A stretch of DNA of 64,000 bases from Puccinia triticina (Eukaryota > Basidiomycota > Pucciniomycetes > Pucciniales > Pucciniaceae): assembly GCF_026914185.1 (NCBI RefSeq), contig NC_070568.1, forward strand, positions 2,748,001 to 2,812,000, given 5' to 3'. A program made the translations under genes and the position numbers. The notes below the pieces were generated by a model. It made no database searches, had not been told where the DNA came from, and saw nothing but the letters and a program-made list of their open reading frames with translations. How positions within the stretch are numbered: position 1 is the stretch's first letter; each line of letters opens with the position of its first letter. This document shows, in pieces, positions 21,556 to 34,139 of this stretch.

Positions 21556-22503
21556 AGGCATGGCTATCGGGTGGGCCTGGGCCACCCGCGGGCCAGCCCG
21601 AGTCAGGCCGCAATATTATTGGGTGGGTTGGGCCGGGCAAATTTTCCTCAAATAGTCGCCCGGCCCAAACCCGTTTAGCTGCCAGGCAGCCCACCGGCCG
21701 CCCAGGGGCTCCAGCAAAAAAATTGAAAAGACAGTTTTTTTGATAATTGAGCATGTCTTGTAGTTTTTTGAGCCTATCAAATACTCCCTCCACTATTATA
21801 GAGGGAGTCGCCAGTCATAAACAAAAGAAACCAAAGAAAAAAATAACCCTTTCAGTTCTTTCTTGGCCTTCATCCAATCTTGAGTGCGAATCAACGCCTC
21901 AATCGGGTCTTTGCTCAAGTGCATCCAGAAATCGTCAAGAACTTGTCCACCTGTAGAGAAAGCGGTCTTGGATGTGACTGAGGTCATGGAAATCATGAGT
22001 AAAGTCCTGGCAACCTTGGATAATGATGGAAATTGTGAGGCGTTCAATTTCCACCAGCCAAGTAGATCAAATTCGGAATTGTCAGCGAGGATCAGGTTTT
22101 GTTCTTCAAAATACAAATCCAACTCGGCTGCTGGTGCGTTATGTGACAATGAATCCATTGACCCAGCCATGTAGGTGATATTGTTTTGCTCGGCATCAGA
22201 AGCTGCCATTTCAACCGAAGGGTGGCCAGCCGCCGAATGATGTTCGTGAATCGGGAATCCGGGATCGTCGACTTCGATGGTGACCAGTTCTGCCCGGCCA
22301 GTCAGTAGTTACTAACTACCACCGGGGGGCCTCCCGGGGCAGGATGGGAAGCCCACCGGGCAGCCCGCGCCCGCCCGGCTTATGCTGCGGGTCTGACGGG
22401 CCGGGCCCACATTGAAAATTTCCCCAAAAAGGCGGCCCGCGCCCCGCCCAAACCCGGGCGGGCTCGGGCGTCCTGTCGGCAAGCCCACCCGATAGCCATG
22501 CCT
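21556..22503 (-). mobile_element. Deleted hAT transposon with 21-bp inverted repeats
   Basis: AGGCATGGCTATCGGGTGGGC at 21556-21576 is matched by its inverse at 22483-22503. Subterminal regions are full of GCCCGC/GGGCGG words, as is common at hAT ends. Only the C-terminal part of a transposase remains inside, so about two-thirds of the element is missing. I found no convincing 8-bp target duplication. Confidence 0.75.
21796..22209 (-). pseudogene. hAT transposase C-terminal dimerisation domain
   Basis: About 137 residues carrying the hallmark hAT dimerisation signature: ELDLYFEE, FDLLGWWKLN, PSLSKVARTLLMI, TSKTAFSTGGQVLDDF, and IEALIRTQDW. In active transposases this segment mediates oligomerisation and contributes to the RNase H-like catalytic core; the upstream catalytic region and zinc finger are absent here. 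Strand agrees with the reading of the enclosing inverted repeats as one deleted element. It is closer to the plant Ac/Tam3-like type than to the hAT at 47-54 kb. Confidence 0.85.
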
Positions 22504-25500
22504 CAGAAACAGCGGGCTGTCAGTCGCTTATTTCGGCGCACGTTTTTGGCTCGTCGGGAGCTTGGATCTCTGGGGATGAGATGTGTGTCTCTCGGCTGTC
22601 GAGCCAGCCGCATAAGGTTCCCTTCAGCCGTCCGGGCATACCTCATTCCCAGCTGTTGTCCCAGAGGACAGATGGGGGCGGCGGGACGCGTGATGGCCGG
22701 CAGTTCTGTCCCGGGCGCAGCGAATCAAGGGAGCAACAATGGTCCGACCGCGCCCGCGTCTTGATCCCCTCCCGATGCGGCCTTAGGGCAGGACGGCGGG
22801 AAACGCACGAGGCCAGTGCGTCGTTGGCTCTTCTGCAGACAGCCAGGGCCTGGGGGCACCGATGGATGATGAGGTGACTATCGCGAATGTGCACAGCCGG
22901 GCGCGGCGGAGCTCCGAGTAAGGCGATTATTTGCGGTACTGCCATTCTCGATCGCACGCTTGAGGTGTGCACATACCCTGAAGGAAAGAACGCCGCCTTT
23001 GCACAGTCGCTGGCGGATTCGAGGACCCCCCATCAGGTCAAAGAGGCGGATTTGCTGGGCGGAGCAGCCTGGGTGGTCTGCCGCGCCATTAGCCTGGGAG
23101 CTGCGGTAATCTTCGGGTCTTGGATCGATGTCAGCGAGACGGGTACTGGAGGATGGTAAGAGTGAAAATCAGGGTCAGTTCTAGGGTATGCTGCTTTTAC
23201 CACTCTTGCAAGATTTGTTTCCGATTGTTTCGTGTCGAGGTGTGTTGGAAAAACATGACGGTGACGGATAGGATTGCCGTGGGCGGTCTGCCACAGCAAG
23301 GATCCTTCGCTCCCTAGACAGCTCCGATTGGGCCAACCATGAGCGGCAAAAGACGTGTGCAGCATGCCGATGGAAATAGCCGCACAAGTCTGCCTAGTTT
23401 ACATGTGCCTGCGTCGCGCTACTTGCGGCAGGATAACCCGAACGATCCCCGCTTGCAAACGAGATGCTCATTGCTTTTTCCCCCACGGTAGACCTCGAAT
23501 ACAGGCATCTTCGAGATCTGCCATGGCGCGAGTCTTGAGCATTCCGGTCGGAAGCTGGCATCGTTTCGGTTCACCGCCGTAGTAGCGCAACAGAGGCACG
23601 CACAAACAACGCAAACTTGTGCTGCTATTTCCATCCGCGCACGTCTTTGTCTTTTGTCGCCCACAGATGGCCCAACAAGAGAGGTCTAGCAAGCAACGTA
23701 GTCCGCTTGCTGCCGACCGATGATTGTTGAATGTTCAGGTTCTTGATCAGGATTGGGGTGACGTTTTCATCGTGTCCGACGTGATCTGAGAGGTATTAGT
23801 CTTGCTGAAAAACATCCAGGGCCGAGACGGGTGACCTCGAAAACGGTTTGCGGGTCCCAATGTTGATGGAAAGGTGTGAGAGTCTCGGTGATACGCAACC
23901 CCTGCTAATCTGTGATAGATGGTTGGCACAAGTGATCACAACAGCCGCTACGATGATGAAGGGGAAGTTCACACCTGCCTCCAAGCGGTATGCATGCGGT
24001 TCAACCTGAGCGGCAGATGCGGCGAGGATCAATCGAGTAACGGAGAGAGATGGCTTACCTGGTATGATAGAAAGAAAAAATAACAGAGAAGTGTCAGCGA
24101 TCAGATCCGAGACGTAGAGGTCCACGAATAGACAATCAAGATGTGCAAGCCCAACAGACGACTGACCGGGATGGTGGCGGTTCTTACGAGTGGGGAAATC
24201 ACAGCCGGCAGCCGCTCAGCCGGCATGCTTCGAAGTTTTGCGTCCGGGGTGTAGGTTCGGTCCTGATTTGCCCTCCGCGATGAGCCTCAGTCCCCGGACA
24301 TCCCCGGACCGAGTCGCGCTCGAGTTCGGATCAGACCCGCTGCCTCTCCTAGCCTCTCCTTCAGCACTGCAACTTCCAGTCCGTCATTGGCATGGTGAGA
24401 CGACCGAAGCCCACGACAACATGGGAAGAGGGCCAACAACGGCTGGTGTACCAAAGATCCGGGCGCGCAACCGAGAGCTCAACTGGGAGGACTAGATGAC
24501 AAGAGTGGTTGTGAAGAAACTCGAAGAATTCAAAAAACTTGAACGGTTGAACCAGCTGAAGATCCCTGAACTACATGCTGCTTACGTGTTGCTTCAGCGT
24601 AAGACCAAGATCTGGACATCAGCTAATCGCTTTGAAAATTTTTCAAAATACTTTTGCGAGTGTGACAAGCCCCCACTTAAGTATCGTCACGTGGATTTGG
24701 TCGACATCGAAAGTGAGTTGGACCACAACATGTCTGCCTTATCTCAATCAGATCCACAATTGTCTGTGTATTCGTACCTGCCGTCTGACAATCTATACTT
24801 CCGAATACGTATTTAGCCCAGCAGATGTTCGTGCATTCCCAATAATGTCCATTTACTTGCACGCGGGTACATAGGAAGCGCTGCCTTCGCTCCTCAAACG
24901 GCCTTCTCGATTCCTCTTCTCAGCTCTTATACCCGGTTGTGGAAGCACTGCGACGTTGGTAATCTACCATGTGGAACGCGCGTATGGCTTGAGGCCAGGT
25001 CTTGCGCGTTTCGGACACCAGATGGAAACGTATGCGAATTGTGGCCGTTTTGCATGTCATGTGTTGAGGTAGTCTTTTTATCGAGGGGTGCTTGCGCTTC
25101 ATGTTCCAACCCAAGCAACGAAGACTTTCGCCGAGCTTACCGACATCAATCGAAATCTACGGGGCCCTCTTGAGTCGATCGAATGAGATTCCCCATGTCC
25201 CACCGAAACTGTCCAAAGAACAAGCATTAGGGGTTGCTTCTTGTGGGGTCTGCACGGATCGCGCTACTCAAGAAAACCGAGACCCTATCCCCAATAAGAT
25301 CAATCGTTTGTTGATCATCTGCCCCGAGGGTCGCATTCATCACTGCTTCCCTCGTATGGTCAGCACATAGTACATCCCTCTGGTTACTCTGTCACGATCC
25401 TTCAACCCGAAGAAAAGAAACGATCCCAACACCTCACCCTCCTAAGCTTGAACACCGTCTTCAAACCTTCCTTCCGACAACGCCGTGGATTGAGTTGCGT

Positions 25501-26490
25501 GATAGCTTGCTACTTCTGTTCATCTCATCAGGCGATTGTCCCCACCGTGAATCCAACGTCCCACAAGTCTTCTATCCAATATGCTTTCTTGCCGCCTTCC
25601 AAACCTCAGGTTGTGATCTCGTTGGCAAGCTCCCGCCGAGCCCATCGTCTGACCGGCTGTCCCTGCTGCAAGAAAACTCGATTACCAAAATAGACTGTCC
25701 GTGGACTCCACGTGCATTGATTATCCTGTAAAGGTCAACAAATTCGGCACGGTGGTTGGAGAGGCTCACTGCAAACAACCAAGTAAAAGTATTTTTTTTG
25801 TTTAAATCGCTCTTCCAAATTTTATTCGCTGCAATGGGTAAGTTAATATGCCATTTCACTTCTCATTCATATTGTCTACAATGCTAATAATGTAAGAGGG
25901 ACCATCTTAAGGATGAAATTACATGCGAGCATAGGAGCTTTGTCAAGTTTGTGCTTGCCCTGCATCCCGGGCTTAACTCAAGACTTCCCCCCGTCCTCCG
26001 CGGATGTCGGGCGCGGCGCCCTCCTCGGACGGACTGCATACAAAAGTCCGCCAGCATCTCCTTGGCGCATTAATTCACATGCCTACATTGCACATATCAC
26101 GATCATTCCAGCTGGCTGTGAGTCGGACTTGGGCCAGGGCATGTATGTGAGCAATGTTATCCAAATTTCTAGGCCACTTCCGCGGACAAGAGATTGTAAA
26201 TGAATGACTACAAGTCTTTGGCCATGAGTGTCTTCCGGGGGTGGAAGCGAGAAAGTGTGTCCTGAGCAGATGGAGCACTGGCAACTCTCAGACTCCCACC
26301 CTCTGGTGAGATCTTCCATCTGCCGACTGGCCGTCCCCTTCTCTCGCACTTGGATGTAGAACAAGCCCACGATATCAGAGTCACACTGGGTGAAGCCTCC
26401 GGTGTGCCTCATATTTGGTGTAATCGGAAGCTTCAGCAAGTGGACTTGCTTGAGTGGGTTGGATCGACCGCTCACCAACGGCTGCAGCGA
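22504..26490. other. GC-rich region without an assignable gene
   Basis: About 4 kb, richer in GC than the surrounding transposons, with no recognisable transposon parts. Several splice-like signals occur on the minus strand near 24080-23830 (GTAAGC ... CTCAG, then further AG sites), and cysteine-containing frames occur at 25193-25369 and 25530-25730 on the plus strand, but none could be joined into a convincing gene. It may hold a rapidly evolving multi-exon gene or decayed sequence. Confidence 0.4.
24496..24816 (+). CDS. Hypothetical protein of 106 residues, possibly an exon
   Basis: The frame starts at an ATG and has a charged, helix-prone composition (KKLEEFKKLERLNQLKIPEL, then NRFENFSKYFCECDKPP and a DLVDIESELDH stretch). 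No signal peptide or known domain is seen. A further open frame, 24190-24495, ends directly before it with a stop and could be a preceding part. I do not recognise it; it may be chance. Confidence 0.25.
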   Translation: MTRVVVKKLEEFKKLERLNQLKIPELHAAYVLLQRKTKIWTSANRFENFSKYFCECDKPPLKYRHVDLVDIESELDHNMSALSQSDPQLSVYSYLPSDNLYFRIRI

Positions 26491-26497
26491 TTGAAGG

Positions 26498-26504
26498 TAT
26501 AAAT
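26498..26504 (+). promoter_or_regulatory. TATA box of the secreted-protein gene
   Basis: TATAAAT lies 133 bp upstream of the ATG at 26637, followed by a C/A/T-rich leader full of CATC and CACC words, usual for fungal 5' leaders. Confidence 0.5.
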
Positions 26505-26636
26505 GGGGCTTGTTGTGCATTCGAATCACTCCCCTCATCATCCAATCCACCGCAACAACCCTCGACCAGCCTCACTAATCAACTCCAGACATACCCACTC
26601 CCATTCAATAAACCACCTCATTCGTACAAATCCAGC

Positions 26637-27513
26637 ATGGTATCCCTAGCCTACCTGATCACCCTTCTCTCTGTGCTTGTCACCGTTTCCCGTGCGGAAG
26701 AAGTCAGCGGGACGAAAGACAAAGACCTGCATGCCCGATGGCTGGGCAGCAGCCTGATGTGGGGCGGCTTCACCTCGTGGGGCGGGATGGGGCTCAACAT
26801 GCTTGGATATCCTTGGCTCAGCAGCTTGGCCTTATCGATGGGCGGCGCTTGCTTCGGAGGAGGGGTCTTTCCAATGAGCATGGCTCTGGGCATGGGCGGC
26901 TTCTTTGCAAAGGCCTCCGACCAGGAATCCCTCTCCGTCAGCCGCCGGGCTATCCACCTCGATGCCGACCAACTCTTGCGTCGGAACTCTGCCGACAGCG
27001 TCACCTGCCGCAACAGCAAAGGTGTTGCTGAAGTATTCTCCAAATCGCAATGCTTGAAGTACTCTTCTTCCGACTGTTCTGAACCCCAGTTGCATTATCA
27101 ACTGACCAGATTATCTCTCCTCCGCCTTTCTGTTTGACAGGGCAGCTCAGACTTTACGCGAGAAGAACTTGCACTCTGCTTCCAGTGGTGGCTGCGAAGT
27201 AAGTTCCCTGTCAGATTGCCATGTGCGCTGAAGACAGTCCCCTTAACAGTTCCATTTCCTTTTTCCAGTTGTCTCTCCACAATTCCAAGGACAAAGTGGT
27301 TGCAAAAGAAATGTAAGCAGCCTCACCTTCCATCCACCCTTGTCCAAGACAGCTAACCGTCTCCATTTCACTGGACGTAGCCCGGATCAAATCCTCCAGA
27401 AAGCTGTCCACAGTATCTTGGACACTTGCGGGGAGAAGAACACCCATCCCAAGGACACAAAGCCCGCACACATCGACGACAAACAGGTTGTCATCCTCCT
27501 ATTGAAACACTGA
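26637..27513 (+). CDS. Small secreted protein, candidate effector, four exons
   Basis: Exons 26637-27058, 27141-27198, 27269-27312 and 27381-27513 give 218 residues. The total is an exact multiple of three, and introns 2 and 3 have strong sites (GTAAGT...TTCCAG; GTAAGC...GTAG with a CTAAC branch point). The first donor (GTACTC at 27059) is weaker; GTTGCA at 27089 would also keep frame and add ten residues. Residues 1-19 are a clear signal peptide ending SRA/EEV. Residues 36-90 are unusually rich in Gly, Met, Trp, Leu and Ser (LMWGGFTSWGGMGLNM). The C-terminal half has spaced cysteines (SVTCRNS, SQCLK, GGCELS, DTCGEKN). It would be exported; the target is unknown. No transposon motif is present. 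I know no named family for it. Confidence 0.75.
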
Positions 27514-27766
27514 TTCCGCTACTCCGACTTTAATTAAGCCCTTAGCGGCCTCATATCTCTGCAAAAAAAAATGTATCAGCTTGTGGATAGTTTGTTTTGC
27601 ATTCCTCTTGTATCTATAATCCTGCCAATGTCTTTCTCGTAATCAATGTTTTCTCATTCTCAATGTAAGCCATGAAGCTCTCCGTAGTCATTACAGCAAT
27701 ACTTGAGTGCCAAACGAGTCCTTTTATGAGATTTACCTATTCTTCCAAGGCTTCCACTCAGTCGTT

Positions 27767-27862
27767 GACTTGTAGTTATCCTACTTCCAATGACTTGTCC
27801 GGGATTCTGTTGGCGACTTGTAGTTATCCTACTTCCAATGACTTATCGGGGATTCTGTCCGC
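27767..27862. repeat. Tandem duplication of a 48-bp unit
   Basis: Two head-to-tail units (27767-27814, 27815-27862) beginning GACTTGTAGTTATCC differ at a few positions. They lie downstream of the secreted-protein gene. Confidence 0.8.
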
Positions 27863-27915
27863 AACCAAAATCTGACAATTTTTTTGAAACTATGATGGCC
27901 ATGGGGGAAAAACAT

Positions 27916-28021
27916 CCTTTCAACCGGGAGGGAGTCCTCCCAGTCAAGACAGTTGTATATAACTGTCGACCGGGTATGTGGCCTCGTCTGTTGGAGGGAG
28001 GAATGCCTCCCGCTTGAAAGG
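27916..28021. repeat. 106-bp inverted-repeat element
   Basis: CCTTTCAACCGGGAGG at 27916-27931 pairs with CCTCCCGCTTGAAAGG at 28006-28021 (one mismatch in 16). The interior has further inverted words. It could be a short MITE; no target duplication was identified. Confidence 0.5.
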
Positions 28022-29339
28022 GTGCCTGTATGTATTTAGGTGCTACTGCTGTCCCAGCTGAGCAGCTCAACACTAACTGTGCACAAAGTTGTGGTGGCTG
28101 GTGTGGCTAAGCAGAGTCTGAACATACTGCTTTGCCTGAGCCAATCCATAAAAATACATGTACTCAACCAGGAATAAAGCTGGACAAACTCAGGTATGTG
28201 GCATTGTATCAGCCTGGATCTGGCATGTCAACTGACACCAGTTTCTTGAGTTTTTTTCATAGTGCTGCATGTTGGTTCTCTGCTGAGCCAAGGAAGGAAA
28301 GAGAACGGGCTATCTACAGGTATGTGACAGGGCAGTTGTCCATTGGTGACACCTTGTGAGCCCCAGAGGAGGAGGGGGGTTTACAGGTGTCTCCACTTGA
28401 TTACTGTATAGAAAATTCATTAATTTTAGGGTTTCTCTACTTGATGGACAGTACAAACCTGTCAGTGTAGAATCCCAATGTGCACAAACCATGGAGTGGA
28501 TTTAAACTCCACTCAATTAACAGTGTGGCCACCATTGAGTGGATCAAAGTTCAGCCTCAGTTGAACATAACATCAAATTATTTGAAACCAGCATGAAAAA
28601 TGCTTGAACAGCTGATATCAGACAGGGTTCCACAAATAACATACAGCCTGGTCAAACTCTCTAGAGAGTGCCACATATTCCCCCCTGGTGATTTATTCCT
28701 TGGATTCCTAAGTATTAACACCTTGTGTTGATCTGGATGTGCCTTCATTGAGCAAGCCTCTCAGCTACAGTTATACTGCTACATAGAGTGAAACCTTTTA
28801 CAGGTCTTATGACATCACCCTTGGCTCATCCTTGCCATATTACACCATACTATTCATATTACCAACCTCATTTAACCCAGTTAGTTACATAAAGGCTGAC
28901 AGCCTATGTACATATGCCCACTGATGTAAGAGAAAATCTAATTCATGTCCTCTTAAATTGGTAGGGCCCTCCTACCCTTCAGCCCAGTAAAGAAGGAGGC
29001 AGAAGTTGCAGGAGCTTGGGTGGCTTTTGCTCCTGGGTGTGTGGTGGTGTAGCCAACGTGGACTCTAGTGACTATTAAGATGAAGCAAATTTAAAAGTAC
29101 TCATATATAAACATAGAGAACTGTGGATAAGGAAATAATTGCCATGAGAGAGATAGGAAATATTACTATTCAATATTGAGAAACATAATCAGGAGCAGAT
29201 AAAAAAAGTTGTGAAAATCCTACAAAGAATGAATTAATATTTAAATAAAAAATCTTTGGCCATTTTTTTCACTGATATATGGAAATCATAACAATTCAGA
29301 TTGTTGTGACACCTGATCATGAATATTTTGTTGAATTTA
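28022..29339. other. Intergenic stretch
   Basis: 1.3 kb of AT-rich sequence downstream of the minus-strand gene that follows. A short hairpin, GAGTGGATTTAAACTCCACTC at 28494-28514, is the only structure noted. Confidence 0.5.
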
Positions 29340-31371
29340 TCAGGTGTTCCACAGGGTGCCATGCAAAAACTTCATTATTATGCCTGGGATATATTTCTGC
29401 CAAACATGAACTTCCTTTTTTTCCTCTGACTCTGAACCACTAACTAAGGCCTCCAATTTTTGTTTAAACTTTGGTAAATCTGCAATGAGTTTGTCTAGAT
29501 TCTTCATAAGAGCATCAATGTACCATGTTTCCTTTCTAATCAATTTGAGCCTCTTGATTTCTTCAGCTTTCAATTTTTCATAGACACCAAGATTTTTCAA
29601 CATTGTTTTCCAGAGGACCATTCCTATCTCATTTTGGTAATTTGCAGGTACTTCATGAGATTTTCCCTTTGTCATGAACTTTGATGCATAATGAGCATAA
29701 TATAGTAGAATGCCTCTCCATTCATCATCATTTTGATACAGGTAGTACAATTGAAATCCAGACTCAAAGTTGGCAGTATCTTCATTGTGTTCTCTGAATT
29801 CTGGTTCATTCATGTAATCTGATCCAATCCTCTGGTGAATAAAACATAGTGCAGAAAACCTGAATTGAAAAACTTTTTCAAACTCATCTTTCTTGTATCC
29901 ATGAGGTACACGTGTGTCAACATACATCTTCCTCATTTTCATCAAATCATCTTTTATTTCTAGGAAAAATCGTTTTTTTGTGGCTGTGTTTGGGTTTTCA
30001 GTATATAATTCTCCCCCAATAAATCTTGTCACTTTACGCATAAATTGAATATGTTCAAGCATGGGCTTTGAGAATGAATTTAAAATGGGACCATCCTTCC
30101 AACATTCAATAATTGCTTCATCTCCATAACCAAGCATTGCCAAATCAAGCAACACATAATCTTGCTGTTTTTTTTCAAGCACTGCATCACCATTTTTTTT
30201 CATTCCAAAATGAATCCATTAATCAAACAGTCAATTATTATCATATTAAATTGTCATCCCAAAAAAGATAAAAACTGAAATTCACAAACATTTATATGTA
30301 TTGTAGATATGCTGCATATGAAGGTGATGTTTGATTTGGTCTTCATTTATGGGATACAAATAGTATTCATTCCAGAGCTGTGTTTGTTTTATACCTACAT
30401 CATATATGGCACTCACTAACCACCTCAAACCTTCTTCAGATGAAAATTCGTTTTTCAGGTTCTCCAAATCATCATTATTGGCAAGTTTGTACCTGCGGAT
30501 GAAATTTATGGTTTCTAGTATACAATTATTTCCAGCTACCTTCAGATGATGGATGGGATTTGGATAATTCAAGTGACTTGTCAGGATCTCATAAATTCTC
30601 CATATGGATTCTGTGTACTTTTCCTTCAAGTATCGAGGTCTTGGTAGCTGTACTTCTGGATCCCAGTGTGGTCCAAACAGAATTTCCATCTGCTCATGAA
30701 GGCGTTTCAGTTGGACAATTGCTTCCATTATTGCATCAGTGTGTGTGTTTTCAAATTTCTCTACATCAATTTTCCCATAGTCCTTCTCCAGCTGGCCAAC
30801 AGACTTAATCATTGAATACCAATCCCTATGTTTTGAATCTAGAACACCCAGAAGATTAATTCAACTCTCAATCAAACATTTACCAGTCTATCTGATTTGA
30901 CTTACCACTCTCTGAGACCTCACAGTTAATGCCCCCCATCCACTCTTCAGGGAATTTCTCAGGAAATTCCTCTCCATTGAATTGGCCATTCTCTGGTAGC
31001 TGGTCAACAGATGTCATTGCTGAGCTAAAATCAACTTCCCTTGAGTCTAGAACAGTTAAAGTTAGCTCTCCATGAAAGCTCCATATATATATATTATTAT
31101 GACCAGCCTCACCTATGCCTGACGGCTCATTGTGACTTCCCCCTGCTGAAGCTGAAAGGAATGTAACATTTTGGAAATCAATCCAAGGAAATTGTCAGCT
31201 CCATAATCCTAGGAAATTCCCATATTTTGGCTAGATCCTGGAAAACCTACACGCCTCTGAATCTAGTGTGTCCTTCAATTTGTTCCAAATATTACCAAGA
31301 AGCGACGACTGGCACATCCAGCCTTGAATTAGAATGGCCAAAAAGAAGCTGAATTTCTTCAAGGAGCTCAT
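29340..31371 (-). CDS. Large secreted protein, paralogue A, five exons
   Basis: Exons (minus strand) 31371-31251, 31151-31113, 31046-30906, 30838-30290 and 30181-29340 total 1692 bases, 563 residues plus stop. Every junction is phase 1 and matches the paralogue at 44070-46363 exon for exon. Exon 1 encodes a signal peptide (LKKFSFFLAILIQGWMCQS). Exons 2 and 3 form a short acidic module. Exons 4 and 5 form a long helical, charged region with shared blocks: NYPNPIHHLKVAGNNCILET, HMQHIYNTYK, IGSDYMNEPEFREHNEDTA, YYAHYASKFMTKGKSHEVP. The exon 4 donor, GTTTGT, is not optimal. No enzyme domain is recognised. I infer an expanded secreted family, possibly host-directed; expression data would be needed to say more. 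Confidence 0.8.
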
Positions 31372-32480
31372 CTCTGGAATGCTATCTTGATGATGGTACT
31401 AAATAGAAGCAATTATAACAATTCTTGGGCGCCCAATCTACAAAATGATTTTTGTAATCTGTGAATGAATTGGCACAGTAGATGCTGAGAGTTGTTGGAT
31501 TTAACTATGATTTTTCAAGTGCAAGTGTGAAAATCAAAGCAGGATTTATGCTCATAAATCCTGTACCAAGCCTTAAAATTATACACAATGTCACATCAAG
31601 ATTGAAACCAGCTGTGTACAGACAACACATACTGCTTGGAGAGCATAGACTTATGGGCTACAGGTCTCCGTCCACACCGGCGGAGATCTTATCAAGGAGA
31701 ACCTGGTAAAAACGGAAAGTTGCAGTCAGGAAAGGCCATGTGGGTATTGGACCCCTAGGTTTGTTTAATTTATTTAAAGCTAATCACCTGAAAATAAGGA
31801 CCAAATTGCTGTTGGCACAAGCCACCTGGGTATTGGACTCTTACACTTGGAGGAGAGAAGAGGATTCAGTACCGGCAGGAGAAATAAAAGGCCTGAAACA
31901 AGCACCTCACATACATGATGGATGAGATAATGAGACACAACAGCAAAGTAGAAAAAACAGGTTTGTCATCTTGTACTAGCCCCAGCTCAAACACAAAGTC
32001 TCTACAAATATTGGTTAGAGCGACATAATTGAAGCAATTCCCTTGCTTTGGAGGGCCCTGGTACAGCCGCTAAATCAATTAATTACTTCTATTAGGGAGC
32101 TGTCCCACAGGACCCTCCAAAGAGATACTTACATCAAACCTGCAGCCTAAGACTGAGAAATATGAAAATGCTTTTTTTCAATCCTTTTTAATGGCCCAAT
32201 TTCTCCTTTGGCAGCCAATTTTCGGAGTAAAACATGTATACAAGATGTTGGAGAACCTTCCTGCAAGGCTTCACCAGGTTTCCACCCTTACTCAAACAAA
32301 AGGATTAGAAACATATATATCCAAAGTTTCTTTATATATATCTTTCCCGTTTGAGAGGACTTCTTATTCTTCTGCATATTGTTTTATATGATTCTGGGCT
32401 TTGGCCCTCCGTCGCTCCAATCCTTCCAGCAAAAAACCCATTTCCTTGATTCTTGTGGCCTTGAGAAGCCCACAACATCC
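31372..32480. other. Upstream region of paralogue A
   Basis: 1.1 kb without a supported gene. It should hold the promoter of the minus-strand gene at its left end. A near-duplicate phrase, GGGTATTGGAC, occurs twice (31742 and 31829). Confidence 0.45.
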
Positions 32481-33033
32481 TGTTGGATAAGTAATCCCGG
32501 TCTGCTGTGGAAGAACTATGCATACCAATGAATTCTAAAGCTGAGTCTGAGGCAGCGTCAACCTTGAGTGATTCCCCAGACTTGAGAAGAACCACGATCT
32601 CCAACCGCCATCGAATTCCAACGCCCTTAATTCACTGCCAATCATACCCTAACTGGACAACTCTAGATCCGCTTCAACCGCTCAACGTAGACTCAGGAGA
32701 ATCAGGAGGAGCACGGCTGTAACTCAAGTGGAGGTATTGCCACTCTCCGACCCCACTCTCATTTTTCCATTCAGTCTTTTATTCTCATGTGAATGTTTAT
32801 TGATTATGACTCTCCTTTCAGGCTTGTTGGTATTGTCCATCTCCTATTAAGATTTCCATTTTTTATTTTTGTGTTGTAGCCAGGTCTAGATCATCAGAAG
32901 GTACTTCATGATCTCACTCTTTTATATCATTGAGTATCTCGCTTACTTTCTTTTTCTCTTATTGGTTAAGTTCTTTACTACTATTAGCTTTTGATACTTG
33001 CTGCAACAAAGTACTTGACTCAAGATTCTCACA
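32481..33033 (+). repeat. Solo LTR of the copia family
   Basis: About 553 bp from TGTTGGATAAG to GATTCTCACA. It matches the LTR preceding the copia gag at about 55.6-56.18 kb through many shared blocks (TAACTCAAGTGGAGGTAT, AAGGTACTT.ATGAT.TCACTC, TACTACTATTAGCTTTTGATA). Flanks are CATCC (32476-32480) and AATCC (33034-33038), a probable target duplication with one change. No internal region is present. Confidence 0.75.
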
Positions 33034-34139
33034 AATCCTTTTTGTGACTTACATTGGGCGTTCTTCCTCCCGTATTATGTACACAACTGGAACTGTACAC
33101 AAGGAAAAACCTCGCAATGTTACAAAGATGCTTGTAGATCAAGGAAATGGGTTGAGAATGCAGGAAAATAAAAGAGACACAAAGGCTATGAAGGCGTGGT
33201 TCATTGTTACCATAGGTAACGTGACCGTACTCCTGCGAGGTTTAAGCCCAAACAGACGGATCGTGAAAGGCAGAAATAGCACGGTGTAAGGATCAAACGT
33301 CTCCTAAAACTTATCGGCTGAACTATGTACGCTGATAGTCGGCGGATACAGATCGACGACGCTCGACCAAAAGAGCTCTCGTTCGCCTTCTTCAAAACTT
33401 GACCATTTTTCATTTACATAAGTAGAAAGCGGCCGCACGACTGCTCCTAGTGGGGGAATAAGCTTTACAGGATCTTTTTCCATAATTTGTCAGTTAGAAC
33501 CTAAAAAAAAAATCCCAGTTCTTTGGATTCTTTCATTTTTGCCTTCCGGATGTTGGCCCGGTTCCCGAAAGGCCCCATGCCGCCTGTGGACGCTGAGCGT
33601 TGCCTCATCCTTCCCTACCTTTTCCGGCTACACGTGGTCCGTTCAAAGTTATTGATTTCCAGGGTTCCTTGAGCCGTACGCCCTGTGCGGATTGGCCTGC
33701 CCAGGGAAAACAGGATGGGTTTGCAGAGGACCCAGGCGCTCCAGGCTCTAAGAAGCCTTGCCCACTCCAGCTCCAGCACCCACCATCATCATGAGGAGGC
33801 CAGACACATGTGCAGCCACGACGGCAGCTATCTCGGCCCTCCAGGGCTCCAGCAGCGGCTCCAGCACAGGCGTTTGCGGTGTGACGGACGACCGGAAAAA
33901 AGCGCATATCCAGCCCCAAAAGGCCCCGCCTCCCAGGCATGTGCGGCATACTGCATCAGTGCCTCCTTCGGACCATGAGGAGGGACGTCGCTCAGCTACG
34001 AAGCGGGCCGCCGAGCACTGCTTTACGGGGCCTTGCACGCCCTATTCTCATGTACACACGCAATTAGCAGCAGATGATAATGTACAAAAACACACACGAC
34101 ACAACGGGCGCGCGCGAGAGAGGAGAGAGCGGCGGCGGG
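33034..34139. other. Intergenic stretch, becoming GC-rich to the right
   Basis: There is no supported gene. The right half (from about 33540) shares the high GC of the neighbouring host genes and includes the 3' side of the RWDD2-like gene. Confidence 0.45.

Noticed and set aside
21548..22511. 8-bp target duplication for the deleted hAT element
   Set aside because: The flanks CTGGTGTT and CAGAAACA do not match; I did not claim a duplication.
27769..27862. Possible CRISPR-like repeat
   Set aside because: Only two adjacent copies without spacers, and the genome is eukaryotic; it is a simple tandem duplication.
33605..33949. Minus-strand frame downstream of the RWDD2-like gene as a separate gene
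   Set aside because: GC-rich open frame without start context, domain or splice sites; probably 3' flanking sequence.
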